From assembly GCA_949287905.1 (NCBI GenBank), contig CASEHX010000025.1, positions 1 to 64,000 on the forward strand: a stretch of 64,000 bases of DNA, given 5' to 3'. The DNA is from an uncultured Olsenella sp. (GTDB taxonomy: Bacteria; Actinomycetota; Coriobacteriia; Coriobacteriales; Atopobiaceae). The position numbers and the translations under genes are program-made. Numbering within the stretch: the stretch's first letter is position 1; every line of letters begins with the position of its first letter. The notes below the pieces were generated by a model. That model had not been told where the DNA came from and did no database searches. It saw only the letters and a program-made list of their open reading frames with translations. This document shows positions 45,894 through 55,638 of the stretch, one piece after another.

Positions 45894-47834
45894 ATGAGGG
45901 ACGGGTTCGTCAAGGTTGCGGCGGTGACGCCGGAGGTTCGCGTTGCGGACGTTGCCTTCAACGTGGAGGCCTGCGTGGCTGCGGCGCGCGAGGCTGCCGC
46001 CCAGGACGGCGCCACCGTCATCGTGCTGCCCGAGCTTGCGCTCACGGGCTACACCTGCGAGGACCTCTTCTGGCAGGACGCGCTCGTCCGCGCCGTCGAC
46101 GCCGGCCTTGCCGACTTTGCCGCGGCCACGGCGGACCTCGACGCGCTCCTGCTCGTGGGCGTGCCCGTGCGCGCCAACGCCAAGCTCTACAACTGCGCGG
46201 CGGCCGTCTCACACGGCGCTATCCTCGGCGTCGTCCCCAAGACCCACATCCCCAACTACAACGAGTTCTACGAGGGTCGTCACTTCGTCCCCGGCCCGCT
46301 CGACCCCGTCACCGTCTCCGTGGGCGGCGAGAAGGACGTGCTCTTTGGCACCAACCTGCTCTTCTCGTGCCTGGAACTCCCTGAGCTCGTGGTGGCGGCC
46401 GAGATCTGCGAGGACCTCTGGGTGGCCGCGCCGCCCTCGATAGCGCACGCACAGGCCGGCGCCACGCTCATCTGCAACCTCAGCGCCTCCAACGCCGTCG
46501 TCGGCAAGGCGGACTACCGCCGCGACCTCGTATGCGGCCAGAGCGCGCGCCTGGTCTGCGGCTACGTCTACGCGAGCGCCGGCACCGGCGAGTCCACGCA
46601 GGACCTCGTCTTCTCCGGGCATGACCTCGTGGCCGAGAACGGCCGCCTGCTCGCGGAGGGCAAGCCCTTCGGCGACGGCCGCGCGGTCTCCGAGGTGGAC
46701 GTCCGCTTCCTCGCTGCCGAGCGCGCGCGCATGTCCACCTTCGAGTGCGCGGCGGCGGCCGAGGAGTACGGCTACGTGACCGTGCCCTTCTCGCTGGGCG
46801 CTGACGCCGCCTCCCGCGAGACCCCGCTCACGCGTTGGGTGGACCCGCATCCCTTCGTTCCCTCCGACGCCGCTCGGCGTGAGGAGCGCTGTGAGGACGT
46901 CTTTGCCATCCAGGCCCACGGTCTCGCCAAGCGCCTCGCGCACACGCACTCCACGCGCGCGGTGATCGGCCTCTCGGGCGGCCTGGACTCCACGCTCGCC
47001 CTGCTCGTGACCGTGCGCGCCTTCGACCTGCTGAGGCTGCCGCGCGACGGCGTCATCGCGGTGACCATGCCCGGCTTCGGCACCACGGACCGCACCTACA
47101 ACAACGCTTGTCAGCTCGCCCGCACCGTGGGCGCCGAGCTGCGCGAGATCGGCATCGCTGCCTCCGTGCGCCAGCACTTCTCCGACATCGGGCACGACGA
47201 GTCCGTCCACGACGTCACCTACGAGAACGCCCAGGCCCGCGAGCGCACGCAGATCCTCATGGACGTGGCCAACCAGGAGGGCGGCCTCGTCATCGGCACC
47301 GGTGACCTCTCTGAGCTGGCTCTCGGCTGGGCCACCTACAACGGCGACCACATGTCCATGTACGCCGTCAACGCGAGCGTGCCCAAGACGCTTGTGCGCC
47401 ACCTCGTGCGCTACGTGGCCGACACCTGCGGAAACGCCGCCGAGTCCGAGGTTCTTCTCGACGTCTTGGACACGCCGGTCTCGCCGGAGCTCCTGCCCGC
47501 CACGGGCGACGGAAAGATCGCGCAGAAGACCGAGGACCTCGTGGGCCCCTACGAGCTCCATGACTTCTTCCTCTACGAGGTCCTGCGCCGCGGCACCAAC
47601 CCGTCCAAGGTCTATCGCCTGGCTCGCTACGCCCTGGGCGAGAAGTACGACGACGCCACGATCCTCTCCTGGCTCAAGGTCTTCTACCGCCGCTACTTCG
47701 CGCAGCAGTTCAAGCGCAGCTGCCTGCCCGACGGCCCCAAGGTGGGCTCGGCGGCCGTGAGCCCGCGCGGCGACCTGCGCATGCCGTCCGACGCCTCTTC
47801 CGCCCTCTGGCTCGCCGAGCTCGAGGCGCTGTGA
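45894..47834 (+). CDS. nadE: Glutamine-dependent NAD+ synthetase
   Basis: Makes NAD+ from deamido-NAD with glutamine as nitrogen donor. The 646-residue protein has an N-terminal nitrilase-type glutaminase (about 1-280; VLPELALTGYTCEDLFW with Glu, and AEICEDLW with the catalytic Cys) and a C-terminal synthetase domain (about 320-646) with the P-loop GLSGGLDSTLA (near 361). The start at 45894 has AAGGAGGTTGGG upstream; an earlier ATG at 45873 lies in the palindrome and is rejected. The stop TGA falls in a decayed palindrome (copy 8). Confidence 0.95.
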   Translation: MRDGFVKVAAVTPEVRVADVAFNVEACVAAAREAAAQDGATVIVLPELALTGYTCEDLFWQDALVRAVDAGLADFAAATADLDALLLVGVPVRANAKLYNCAAAVSHGAILGVVPKTHIPNYNEFYEGRHFVPGPLDPVTVSVGGEKDVLFGTNLLFSCLELPELVVAAEICEDLWVAAPPSIAHAQAGATLICNLSASNAVVGKADYRRDLVCGQSARLVCGYVYASAGTGESTQDLVFSGHDLVAENGRLLAEGKPFGDGRAVSEVDVRFLAAERARMSTFECAAAAEEYGYVTVPFSLGADAASRETPLTRWVDPHPFVPSDAARREERCEDVFAIQAHGLAKRLAHTHSTRAVIGLSGGLDSTLALLVTVRAFDLLRLPRDGVIAVTMPGFGTTDRTYNNACQLARTVGAELREIGIAASVRQHFSDIGHDESVHDVTYENAQARERTQILMDVANQEGGLVIGTGDLSELALGWATYNGDHMSMYAVNASVPKTLVRHLVRYVADTCGNAAESEVLLDVLDTPVSPELLPATGDGKIAQKTEDLVGPYELHDFFLYEVLRRGTNPSKVYRLARYALGEKYDDATILSWLKVFYRRYFAQQFKRSCLPDGPKVGSAAVSPRGDLRMPSDASSALWLAELEAL

Positions 47835-47864
47835 TCCAAACGGGGTCGGTCCCCTTTTGAATGG
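47832..47864 (-). repeat. 33-bp palindrome, copy 8 (degenerate)
   Basis: TGATCCAAACGGGG, TCGGT, CCCCTTTTGAATGG. Several substitutions away from the consensus; the first TGA is the nadE stop. Confidence 0.85.
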
Positions 47865-47878
47865 TTGAGGCGCTGAAG

Positions 47879-47911
47879 TGATTCAAAAGGGGTCTGTCCC
47901 CTTTTGAATCA
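47879..47911 (-). repeat. 33-bp palindrome, copy 9
   Basis: TGATTCAAAAGGGG, TCTGT, CCCCTTTTGAATCA. The last three bases read on the minus strand are TGA, the stop codon of the leftward lipoprotein gene. Confidence 0.95.
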
Positions 47912-48478
47912 CTTCGTGGTGAAGGCGTAGATGACCCAGCCGTCCTCGAAGGAGACGTCAAGGGCGTAGCGGTATCCCGGTTCAACATCCAGACTTACGG
48001 TGCCGTCCGCCTCCAGCACGGCGGCCACGTCCTCGTGCGCAGGCTCTCCCAGCAGGCCTATCCGCTCCACGAGGGTCAGTCGCGTGGCGGCTTGGGTGGC
48101 GGCTCGGGCGTCGATGTCGTCTTCGTCCCAGCGCATTGCCGTGACCTCCGTCGGCGGGACGTCAAAGCTGACAGAGACCCCCGTCGGTTCGGTGACGTCC
48201 AGTGCTGCGGGCCAGCCGCGGCCGTTGTCGTCATAGGTATCGTAGGGGTCGATCTTGCGCGTCGTGGCCGTCGTCTCTCTGCCCTCATAGTAGTAGGTCC
48301 ACTCGGAGTCGCAGTCCGAGAGCTGTGCCTTCGACCCGCCCTCCGTCGCGGCAGTTGCCACGGGGAGAATCGGACGGTCGTTTGGATCTCCGGGAAGCAT
48401 GAGACAGGATGCGAAGGTGATGACAAGAATCACCAAGACTGCCGTGAGTGCGATGTAGCGAGAGGTGCGAGGTTTCAT
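47909..48478 (-). CDS. Putative lipoprotein with a repeated beta domain (single copy)
   Basis: A 189-residue protein with a signal peptide and lipobox (VILVITFASC, Cys about 24). The rest resembles each half of the next lipoprotein: WTYYYEGRE, then VSVSFDVPPTEVTAMRWDED and a closing VEPGYRYALDVSFEDGWVIY. No known family was recognised. GGAGGTCGCC precedes the ATG at 48478 (minus strand). Its stop is provided by palindrome copy 9. Probably on the outer face of the membrane, function unknown. Confidence 0.75.
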   Translation of the reverse strand: MKPRTSRYIALTAVLVILVITFASCLMLPGDPNDRPILPVATAATEGGSKAQLSDCDSEWTYYYEGRETTATTRKIDPYDTYDDNGRGWPAALDVTEPTGVSVSFDVPPTEVTAMRWDEDDIDARAATQAATRLTLVERIGLLGEPAHEDVAAVLEADGTVSLDVEPGYRYALDVSFEDGWVIYAFTTK

Positions 48479-48654
48479 GGCGACCTCCATTCCGCAGAGT
48501 CAAGCTTAGTATTCCCTGAACGCGCGAAATGAGTCAGCGAGGATCCCCGTTTTCGCCCGTGCGTGCATCGTCTGCGTTTTGGCCGCATGCCAACATACAG
48601 ACGACGTGGGCAAATCGTCTGCCTGCGCTTATATGAATACTCACACCGTCTGAA

Positions 48655-48687
48655 TGATTCAAAAGGGGTCTGTCCCCTTTTGAATCC
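48655..48687 (-). repeat. 33-bp palindrome, copy 10
   Basis: TGATTCAAAAGGGG, TCTGT, CCCCTTTTGAATCC. The final base differs from the consensus and is shared with the stop codon (TAG on the minus strand) of the next lipoprotein gene. Confidence 0.95.
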
Positions 48688-49832
48688 TATGCGGTGAAGG
48701 CGTAGGTGACCTCGCCGGCATCGAAGGTGGCGAGAATCGCGTAGCGATACCCCGGCTCGGCGGTGAACGAGAGGCCCTCGACCTCGACCTTCTCGCCCTC
48801 CGCGTCGAGCGCGTCCTCGCTCCAGCGCGTGACCTCGATGCCCGTGGCGTCAACGTCAAAGCTCACGGTCACCTGCGCGGGCTCCTTGAGTGACGCGTCC
48901 GCGAGCTCGTCCGCGGAGTAGTCCGTGGGCGCGAGCGTGTCCACGGCAACGGTCTGCTCTTCGCCGTCCTGCTCGTAAGTCCAGATGTAGCCGCAGCTCG
49001 TGGGCATGAGGGACACGGCGGCGAGGTCAGTCGTGTACTCGACGGACGCATACGGCGGCTCGGCGGGGTCCTTGGGCTGCCAGAGCTGGGCGGCGAGCTC
49101 GTCGTACTTCTCGGCGTCCGCGGGCGTTCCCTCCTCGACCACCTCAACACTCGTGATGCCCGGGTACTGCGCGGGATAGCTCTCCAGCATGATGCCGTTG
49201 CCGCTCACGCGCACGACGTTGCCGGCAGCAAGCTCGGGTGCGTTCTCCGGCAGGGTGGGGTAGTAGGGAGTCTCGGTGTCTTGGTCCACAAAGAGGAGCT
49301 CGCCGTTACCCAGCGTCACGACCATTGCCGTGCTCACAAACTCGTCCATCTCGACCCCCTCGCCCTCGGCTCCCTTGACGTCAAAGAGATAGCCAGCGTC
49401 ACCGTCCTCGAACCAGGCGCCCACGTAGTAGCGCCAGCCCGGCTCTGCCGCAAAGGCTGCCGCGCCATCCTCGAGCGAGCACTCGACGCCCTCGAGGCTG
49501 CCGTCCTCCGCGTAGCGCACGACCTCGACCTCGGTCGCGGGCTGCGAGAAGGACGCGCGCACCTCGGCTTCCCCCGAGACCTCGAGATCGGGAACGTCGT
49601 CGTCCGCGAGCTCCGTCGGCGTCACGGCGTCGTTGGTTGCTCCGCCCCAGGTGTAGCCGTGCAGGAGCAGCCCCATGTTCACGACGGCGTCCTCGGTCTC
49701 GTAGCGAACGGTGCCCGAGGGCGGCTCGTTCTTGGAGCAGCCGGCGAACACGAGGGCGCACGCGACGGTGCATGCGCAGGCGAGAAGAGCGCGGGAGATG
49801 TGACGAACGGATCGGGCAGAGCGGCTCAGCAT
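48687..49832 (-). CDS. Putative lipoprotein with two copies of the same beta domain
   Basis: A 381-residue lipoprotein (signal peptide, lipobox VFAGC). It contains two divergent copies of a domain: GYTWGGATND...AEPGWRYYVGAWFED (about 60-160) and GYIWTYEQDG...AEPGYRYAILATFDA (about 280-381), with a central OB-like or DUF3221-like region (VVTLGNGELLFVDQDTE) between. The single-domain lipoprotein 200 bp downstream shares the domain. The start at 49832 is supported by CCTGGAGGAC and the signal peptide. Function unknown. Confidence 0.75.
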   Translation of the reverse strand: MLSRSARSVRHISRALLACACTVACALVFAGCSKNEPPSGTVRYETEDAVVNMGLLLHGYTWGGATNDAVTPTELADDDVPDLEVSGEAEVRASFSQPATEVEVVRYAEDGSLEGVECSLEDGAAAFAAEPGWRYYVGAWFEDGDAGYLFDVKGAEGEGVEMDEFVSTAMVVTLGNGELLFVDQDTETPYYPTLPENAPELAAGNVVRVSGNGIMLESYPAQYPGITSVEVVEEGTPADAEKYDELAAQLWQPKDPAEPPYASVEYTTDLAAVSLMPTSCGYIWTYEQDGEEQTVAVDTLAPTDYSADELADASLKEPAQVTVSFDVDATGIEVTRWSEDALDAEGEKVEVEGLSFTAEPGYRYAILATFDAGEVTYAFTA

Positions 49833-49870
49833 GGGTCTGTCCTCCAGGGGTCGACGTTGTAGGGTCATCA

Positions 49871-49918
49871 TACAAGAAGGGCGCCGTACAAGAAGGGCGC
49901 CGTGCGAGAAGGGCGCCG
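49871..49918. repeat. 16-bp tandem repeat, three copies
   Basis: TACAAGAAGGGCGCCG occurs at 49871-49886 and 49887-49902, and as TGCGAGAAGGGCGCCG at 49903-49918. It lies between the lipoprotein start and the groES promoter region. Confidence 0.85.
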
Positions 49919-50097
49919 GGCGGTCGTTCTTCTCGCCTGAGCTGAAACGCCTCAGAAAATCTAAGTGCGTCTTGTAAGATTTTTTCACGCGAGGTGGTAT
50001 AAGTCAGCGCGTCTGGGTATGATTCTGAGCGTTGGCTACAGCGGTGCGGAAGGCGCCGCGGACGTGCCCTCGGGCACAAAGAAGGAGGTACTTGAAC

Positions 50098-50388
50098 ATG
50101 ACTCTCAAGCCGCTTGGTGATCGCGTTCTCGTGAAGCCCGCCCCCAAGGAGGAGAAGACCTCTACCGGTCTCTACATCTCCAGCGGTGCGCAGGAGAAGC
50201 CGCAGCGCGGCCAGGTTGTTGCCGTGGGCGCCGGCAAGCTCAACGACAAGGGCGAGCGCCTCGCTCTCGACGTCAAGGTTGGGGACGAGGTCTACTACGG
50301 CAAGTTCGGCGGCAACGAGGTGAAGATCGACGGCGAGGACTTCCTGCTGCTCCGCGCCGACGACATCTACGCCGTCATCGAGGACTAA
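50098..50388 (+). CDS. groES: Co-chaperonin GroES
   Basis: The 96-residue lid of the GroEL folding chamber. [20 protein letters not shown] (about 5-24) contains the start and the mobile loop (KTSTGLYIS), and [11 protein letters not shown] the later strand. GAAGGAGG precedes ATG 50098. No CIRCE element (TTAGCACTC-N9-GAGTGCTAA) was seen upstream. groEL follows, separated by palindrome copy 11. Confidence 0.97.
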   Translation: MTLKPLGDRVLVKPAPKEEKTSTGLYISSGAQEKPQRGQVVAVGAGKLNDKGERLALDVKVGDEVYYGKFGGNEVKIDGEDFLLLRADDIYAVIED

Positions 50389-50389
50389 C

Positions 50390-52086
<1,697 letters not shown>

Positions 52087-52088
52087 GA

Positions 52089-52200
52089 TCGCGCCTGAAC
52101 TAACCTGACTCGGCGAGGCCCCGGGTTTCCACGAGGAAGTGCGCTACGCGAAACTTCCTCTTAGGAACCCCGGGGCCTCTTCTCGTTAGTTCAGGCGCGA
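52089..52200 (+). terminator. Three-tier nested terminator after groEL
   Basis: The outer arms TCGCGCCTGAACTAAC (52089-52104) and GTTAGTTCAGGCGCGA (52185-52200) are perfect. The middle stem GAGGCCCCGGGTTTCC pairs with GGAACCCCGGGGCCTC (52115-52179, with a bulge). The inner GAGGAAGT pairs with ACTTCCTC around GCGCTACGCG. The same apical motif as at 103-129. Confidence 0.85.
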
Positions 52201-52239
52201 AGGTCCTCGACTCAGGGAGTTTGGGGTTGTGGGCCGTGG

Positions 52240-52316
52240 ATTAATGCGCACGGTTTGTTTGCGTATCGTATGTTTGCAGATGAAAATAACACGCATTGCA
52301 AACTGTGCGTGTTAAT
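52240..52316 (-). repeat. 77-bp AT-rich element, copy 3
   Basis: Read on the minus strand it starts ATTAACACGCACAG and aligns to copy 2 at each of 77 positions without gaps, with identical stretches including ATTAACACGCACAG, TGCGTGTTAT and CAAAC-GTGCG. It lies between the groEL and gltA terminators; the 52087-52450 gap has no gene. Confidence 0.85.
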
Positions 52317-52358
52317 GCTCGCGAGAAGAACCTCGCGAGAAGAACCTCGAAAGCGAAA

Positions 52359-52423
52359 GGCCCCGCCGATTTCCTAAGCAGGAGTTCCGCGAAGCGCACT
52401 CCTGTGTGGAAACCGGCGGGGCC
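52359..52423 (-). terminator. Two-tier terminator of gltA
   Basis: GGCCCCGCCGATTTCC (52359-52374) and GGAAACCGGCGGGGCC (52408-52423) pair; inside, CAGGAGT pairs with ACTCCTG around an apical TCCGCGAAGCGC. Read on the minus strand the loop is GCGCTTCGCG, as in the first terminator. Confidence 0.85.
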
Positions 52424-52450
52424 GGACCTTGCGGTCAGACGCTCTTCTCG

Positions 52451-53851
52451 CTACCCGACGAGCGCCTTGGTGATGCTCGCTGCGGCCGTCTTGCCGGCGC
52501 CCATGGCCAGGATGACCGTGGCCGCGCCGGTGACGATGTCGCCGCCGGCCCAGATGCGCGGGTCGGAGGTGCGGCCGTCCTCGTCGGCGATGATGTAGCC
52601 CCACTTGTTGAGCTTGATGTCGCCGATCATCTTGGCAAACGGGTTGGCGTTGGTGCCGATGGCGGAGATGGCAACGTCGCAGGGAATCTCCTCGACGGCG
52701 CCCTCGATGGGCATGGGGCGACGGCGCCCGGAGGCGTCGGGCTCGCCGAGCTCCATCTTCTGGACGCGCACGGCGCAGACGGCGCCGTCCTCGCCCTTCA
52801 CGAACTCCAGCGGTGCCACGAGCGGCATGACCTCGACACCCTCGGCCTTGGCGTGGTGGAGCTCCGCGCGACGGGCGGGCATCTCGTCCTCGGTGCGGCG
52901 GTAGGCGATGATCGCGCGCTCGGCGCCCAGACGCTTGGCGGTGCGCACCGCGTCCATGGCGACGTTGCCGCCACCAAAGACCACGACGTTCTTGCCGTGC
53001 TTGGTGGGGGTGTCGTACTCGGGGAAGCGGTTGGCCTTCATGAGGTTCACGCGCGTGAGGTACTCGTTGGCAAAGAAGACGTTGGGCAGGTTCTCGCCCG
53101 GGACGTTGAGGAACTTGGGCAGGCCCGCGCCCGTGGCGATGTAGATGGCGTCAAAGCCCTCGGCGAAGAGCTCCTCGGCGTCGGTGATGCGGCCGACGAC
53201 GGAGTTGTACTCAAACTTGACGCCCATCTCCTCCAGGCCGTCGATCTCGCGCTTGACGACGGCCTTGGGCAGACGGAACTCGGGGATGCCGTAGACGAGC
53301 ACGCCGCCGCCGGTGAAGAAGGCCTCGAAGACGGTGACGTCAAAGCCGTTGCGGGCGAGCTCGCCGGCGCAGGTGATGCCGGACGGGCCGGAGCCCACGA
53401 CGGCGACCTTCTTGCCGTTCTTGGGGGCCATCTTGGGCTTGGAGGCAAGCTCGGGCTGGTCGCCGAGGAAGCGCTCGAGCTGGCCGATGGCCACCGGGTC
53501 GCCCTTCTTGCCGCGGATGCACTTGCCCTCGCACTGGTTCTCCTGCGGGCACACGCGGCCGCAGATGGCGGGGAGCATCGAGTCCTCGCGGATGATGTCC
53601 AGCGCCTCGCCGAACTTCTCCTCGCGGATCTTCTCGATGAACTTGGGGATGTTGATGTTGACGGGGCAGCCGTCAACGCAGAACGGCTTCTTGCAGTCCA
53701 TGCAGCGCTCGGCCTCGGCCAGCGCCATCTCCTTGGTGAAGCCCTTGTCGACGGGGCGGAAGTCGCACGCGCGCTCGGCTGCCGGCTCCTCGTTGTCCGG
53801 CGTGCGCGGGGACTTCATGTCGGGGACAAAGCGACCGTTTACCTGTGGCAT
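52451..53851 (-). CDS. gltA: Glutamate synthase small-subunit-like / NfnB-type flavoprotein
   Basis: A 466-residue FAD/[4Fe-4S] oxidoreductase. It has N-terminal cluster cysteines (CMDCKKPFCVDGCPVNINIP; CGRVCPQENQCEGKC), then FAD (VAVVGSGPSGITCAGELA) and NADPH (VVVFGGGNVAMDAVRTA) binding motifs. Such proteins annotated 'NADPH-dependent glutamate synthase' are, when paired with the protein encoded next upstream, subunits of NfnAB transhydrogenase, which bifurcates electrons among ferredoxin, NADH and NADP+. Start overlaps the partner gene by 13 bp. Confidence 0.92.
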   Translation of the reverse strand: MPQVNGRFVPDMKSPRTPDNEEPAAERACDFRPVDKGFTKEMALAEAERCMDCKKPFCVDGCPVNINIPKFIEKIREEKFGEALDIIREDSMLPAICGRVCPQENQCEGKCIRGKKGDPVAIGQLERFLGDQPELASKPKMAPKNGKKVAVVGSGPSGITCAGELARNGFDVTVFEAFFTGGGVLVYGIPEFRLPKAVVKREIDGLEEMGVKFEYNSVVGRITDAEELFAEGFDAIYIATGAGLPKFLNVPGENLPNVFFANEYLTRVNLMKANRFPEYDTPTKHGKNVVVFGGGNVAMDAVRTAKRLGAERAIIAYRRTEDEMPARRAELHHAKAEGVEVMPLVAPLEFVKGEDGAVCAVRVQKMELGEPDASGRRRPMPIEGAVEEIPCDVAISAIGTNANPFAKMIGDIKLNKWGYIIADEDGRTSDPRIWAGGDIVTGAATVILAMGAGKTAAASITKALVG

Positions 53852-54681
53852 GCGCAGTTCGCCTCCTCGTAGGCCTTGAGGGACTGGCCCTCCTCGGTGA
53901 GATACGCGGCCTGACGCGCGCGAAGGTCGTTCCAGTCGACCTTGGTGGCGTCAAAGTCGGGGCCGTCGACGCAGGCGAACTTCGTCTGGCCGTCGACCTC
54001 GACGCGGCAGCAGCCGCACATGCCGGTGCCGTCGACCATGATCGGGTTGAGCGACGCGGTGATCGGCGTGTTGTACTTCTCGGCCGTGAGGGCGGAGAAC
54101 TTCATCATCGGCACGGGGCCGACGCAGAAGACCTGGGTGACGGCCTTCTCCTGGAGCAGGCGCTCGAGCGGCGCGGTGACCACGCCCTTCTCGCCATAGG
54201 AGCCGTCGTCGGTGGTGATGTGGATGTGGTCCTCCGGCAGGAGCTCACGGAACTGCTCCTCAAGGAGCAGCAGGTCCTTGGTGCGGGCGCCCATGATGGC
54301 GTGGACCTCGTGGCCGGTCTCCACCAGGTGCTTGGCAACCGGGTAGGCGATGGCCAGGCCAACGCCGCCGCCGATGACCGCGCAGGGGCCGTCCGCCATC
54401 TCGGTGGGCATGCCCAGCGGGCCGGTGACGTCCTTGATGGAGTCGCCCTCGTTGTAGGTGGACAGCATCTCCGTGGTCTTGCCGATCACCATGAAGATGA
54501 ACTCGACCCAGCCCTCCTCGGCGTTCCAACCCGCAAGCGTGAACGGGACGCGCTCGCCCGTCTCGTTGGCGCGCACCATCAGGAACTGGCCCGCGTGAGC
54601 GTGCTTGGCCATCCGGGGCGCCTCGATGCGGAACTTGAACACCTTCTCCGAGAACTGCGTCTTTTCGAGGATCTTGTACAT
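53839..54681 (-). CDS. NfnA-type ferredoxin-NADP+ reductase subunit
   Basis: A 280-residue FAD/[2Fe-2S] protein related to dihydroorotate dehydrogenase electron-transfer subunits. FAD-binding RVPFTLAGW (about 46-54), NAD-binding AVIGGGVGLAIAYPVAKHL and the cluster cysteines GMCGCCRVEVDGQTKFACVD. It precedes and overlaps gltA on the minus strand, as in NfnAB operons. GGAGAGGAGTTCGG supports the ATG at 54681. The two probably balance NADH, NADPH and ferredoxin in fermentation. Confidence 0.92.
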   Translation of the reverse strand: MYKILEKTQFSEKVFKFRIEAPRMAKHAHAGQFLMVRANETGERVPFTLAGWNAEEGWVEFIFMVIGKTTEMLSTYNEGDSIKDVTGPLGMPTEMADGPCAVIGGGVGLAIAYPVAKHLVETGHEVHAIMGARTKDLLLLEEQFRELLPEDHIHITTDDGSYGEKGVVTAPLERLLQEKAVTQVFCVGPVPMMKFSALTAEKYNTPITASLNPIMVDGTGMCGCCRVEVDGQTKFACVDGPDFDATKVDWNDLRARQAAYLTEEGQSLKAYEEANCACHR

Positions 54682-54824
54682 TAACCGAACTCCTCTCCTG
54701 CATTCCCTCATTTGGTGGCCTCGAACTGGGCCTTTCCAACACCCCTCATTGTACCCCAGCGTTGGCACAATCCTTCATGGGCGGGCGAGAAGACCGGTGG
54801 GCGGCGAGACGAGCGTCGGCTGGG

Positions 54825-55397
54825 CTAGGCGAGGGTCTGCTCCACGAGGTCGGCGGCGCGCTCGACGGTGAGCTCAAAGTCCTCGAGGAAGTTGCCCTTG
54901 AGCTCGCGGAGCACGTAGTCCGCTACCTGCATGCGGCCGGGCGGGCGACCGATGCCAAACTGCACGCGGGCAAAGTTGCGGCTCCCCAGCTTGTCCGCGA
55001 TGGAGCGCAGGCCGTTGTGCGCGTTGAGTCCGCCGCCCAGCTTGAGGCGCACCTCGCCCGCCTCCAGGTCCACCTCGTCATGGACCACGAGAATCTCCTC
55101 GGGCCGCACGTGGTGGGCGCGTGCCAGCTTGGAGAGCGGTCCGCCCGAGGTGTTCATGTAGCTCATCGGCTTGGCGAGAAGAACCTCGCGCTTCTCGCCG
55201 TTCTTGTCGGCAACCGTGATCGACGCCACCTGGGCGCCCGCCTCTGACTTCCAGTAACGTACGCCGCGCCGTGCCGCCACGGCGTCTATGGTGGCAAAGC
55301 CGGCGTTGTGGCGGGTGCGGGCGTAGTCGGCGTCGGGGTTGCCGAGGCCGCAGACGATTTTGATGGCAGTCGGGTCGTGCTTGGCGGTTTGGGACAT
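54825..55397 (-). CDS. pth: Peptidyl-tRNA hydrolase
   Basis: The 190-residue Pth recycles peptidyl-tRNA released early from ribosomes. The family start IVCGLGNPDADYARTRHNAG (about 14-33) contains the catalytic His (HNAG), and KPMSYMNTSG, VVHDEVDLEAG and GGGLNAHNGLRSI follow. No clear ribosome site was seen near the ATG at 55397, but the N-terminus fits the family. prs and glmU lie upstream on the same strand. Confidence 0.95.
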   Translation of the reverse strand: MSQTAKHDPTAIKIVCGLGNPDADYARTRHNAGFATIDAVAARRGVRYWKSEAGAQVASITVADKNGEKREVLLAKPMSYMNTSGGPLSKLARAHHVRPEEILVVHDEVDLEAGEVRLKLGGGLNAHNGLRSIADKLGSRNFARVQFGIGRPPGRMQVADYVLRELKGNFLEDFELTVERAADLVEQTLA

Positions 55398-55437
55398 GGG
55401 TCTCCCGTCTGTTTGCGGTGTGTTTGAGCGTAGGAAA

Positions 55438-55560
55438 CGTTTCTAGGTGTTTCTTTGCGCGCCTCAAGAGTATCGGAAAAACCGCGGCTCGTTTACCTGC
55501 GATTCCGTTGTGAAGAGACGGACGATGCTCGGCGGGTGTCCAAAATAACACCTAGAAACG
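55438..55560. promoter_or_regulatory. 14-bp inverted repeat in the prs-pth gap
   Basis: CGTTTCTAGGTGTT (55438-55451) and AACACCTAGAAACG (55547-55560) are perfectly complementary, 95 bp apart. The right copy abuts the prs terminator. Function unknown. Confidence 0.5.
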
Positions 55561-55561
55561 G

Positions 55562-55592
55562 AAAACGGGGCCACCCGAAGGCGGCCCCGCAA
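55562..55592 (-). terminator. Terminator of prs
   Basis: On the minus strand GCGGGGCCGCCTTCGGGTGGC then CCCG form a GC-rich stem with a TTCG loop, followed by TTTT. Confidence 0.8.
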
Positions 55593-55638
55593 CAATTCGC
55601 GGACATTTCTTGGAAAAGGGGTCCGTTCCCAGACGGTC

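Noticed and set aside
49940..50097. CIRCE or HAIR operator upstream of groES
   Set aside because: Neither the CIRCE nor the HspR (CTTGAGT-N7-ACTCAAG) consensus was found; only a weak AATCT-N14-AGATT symmetry is present.
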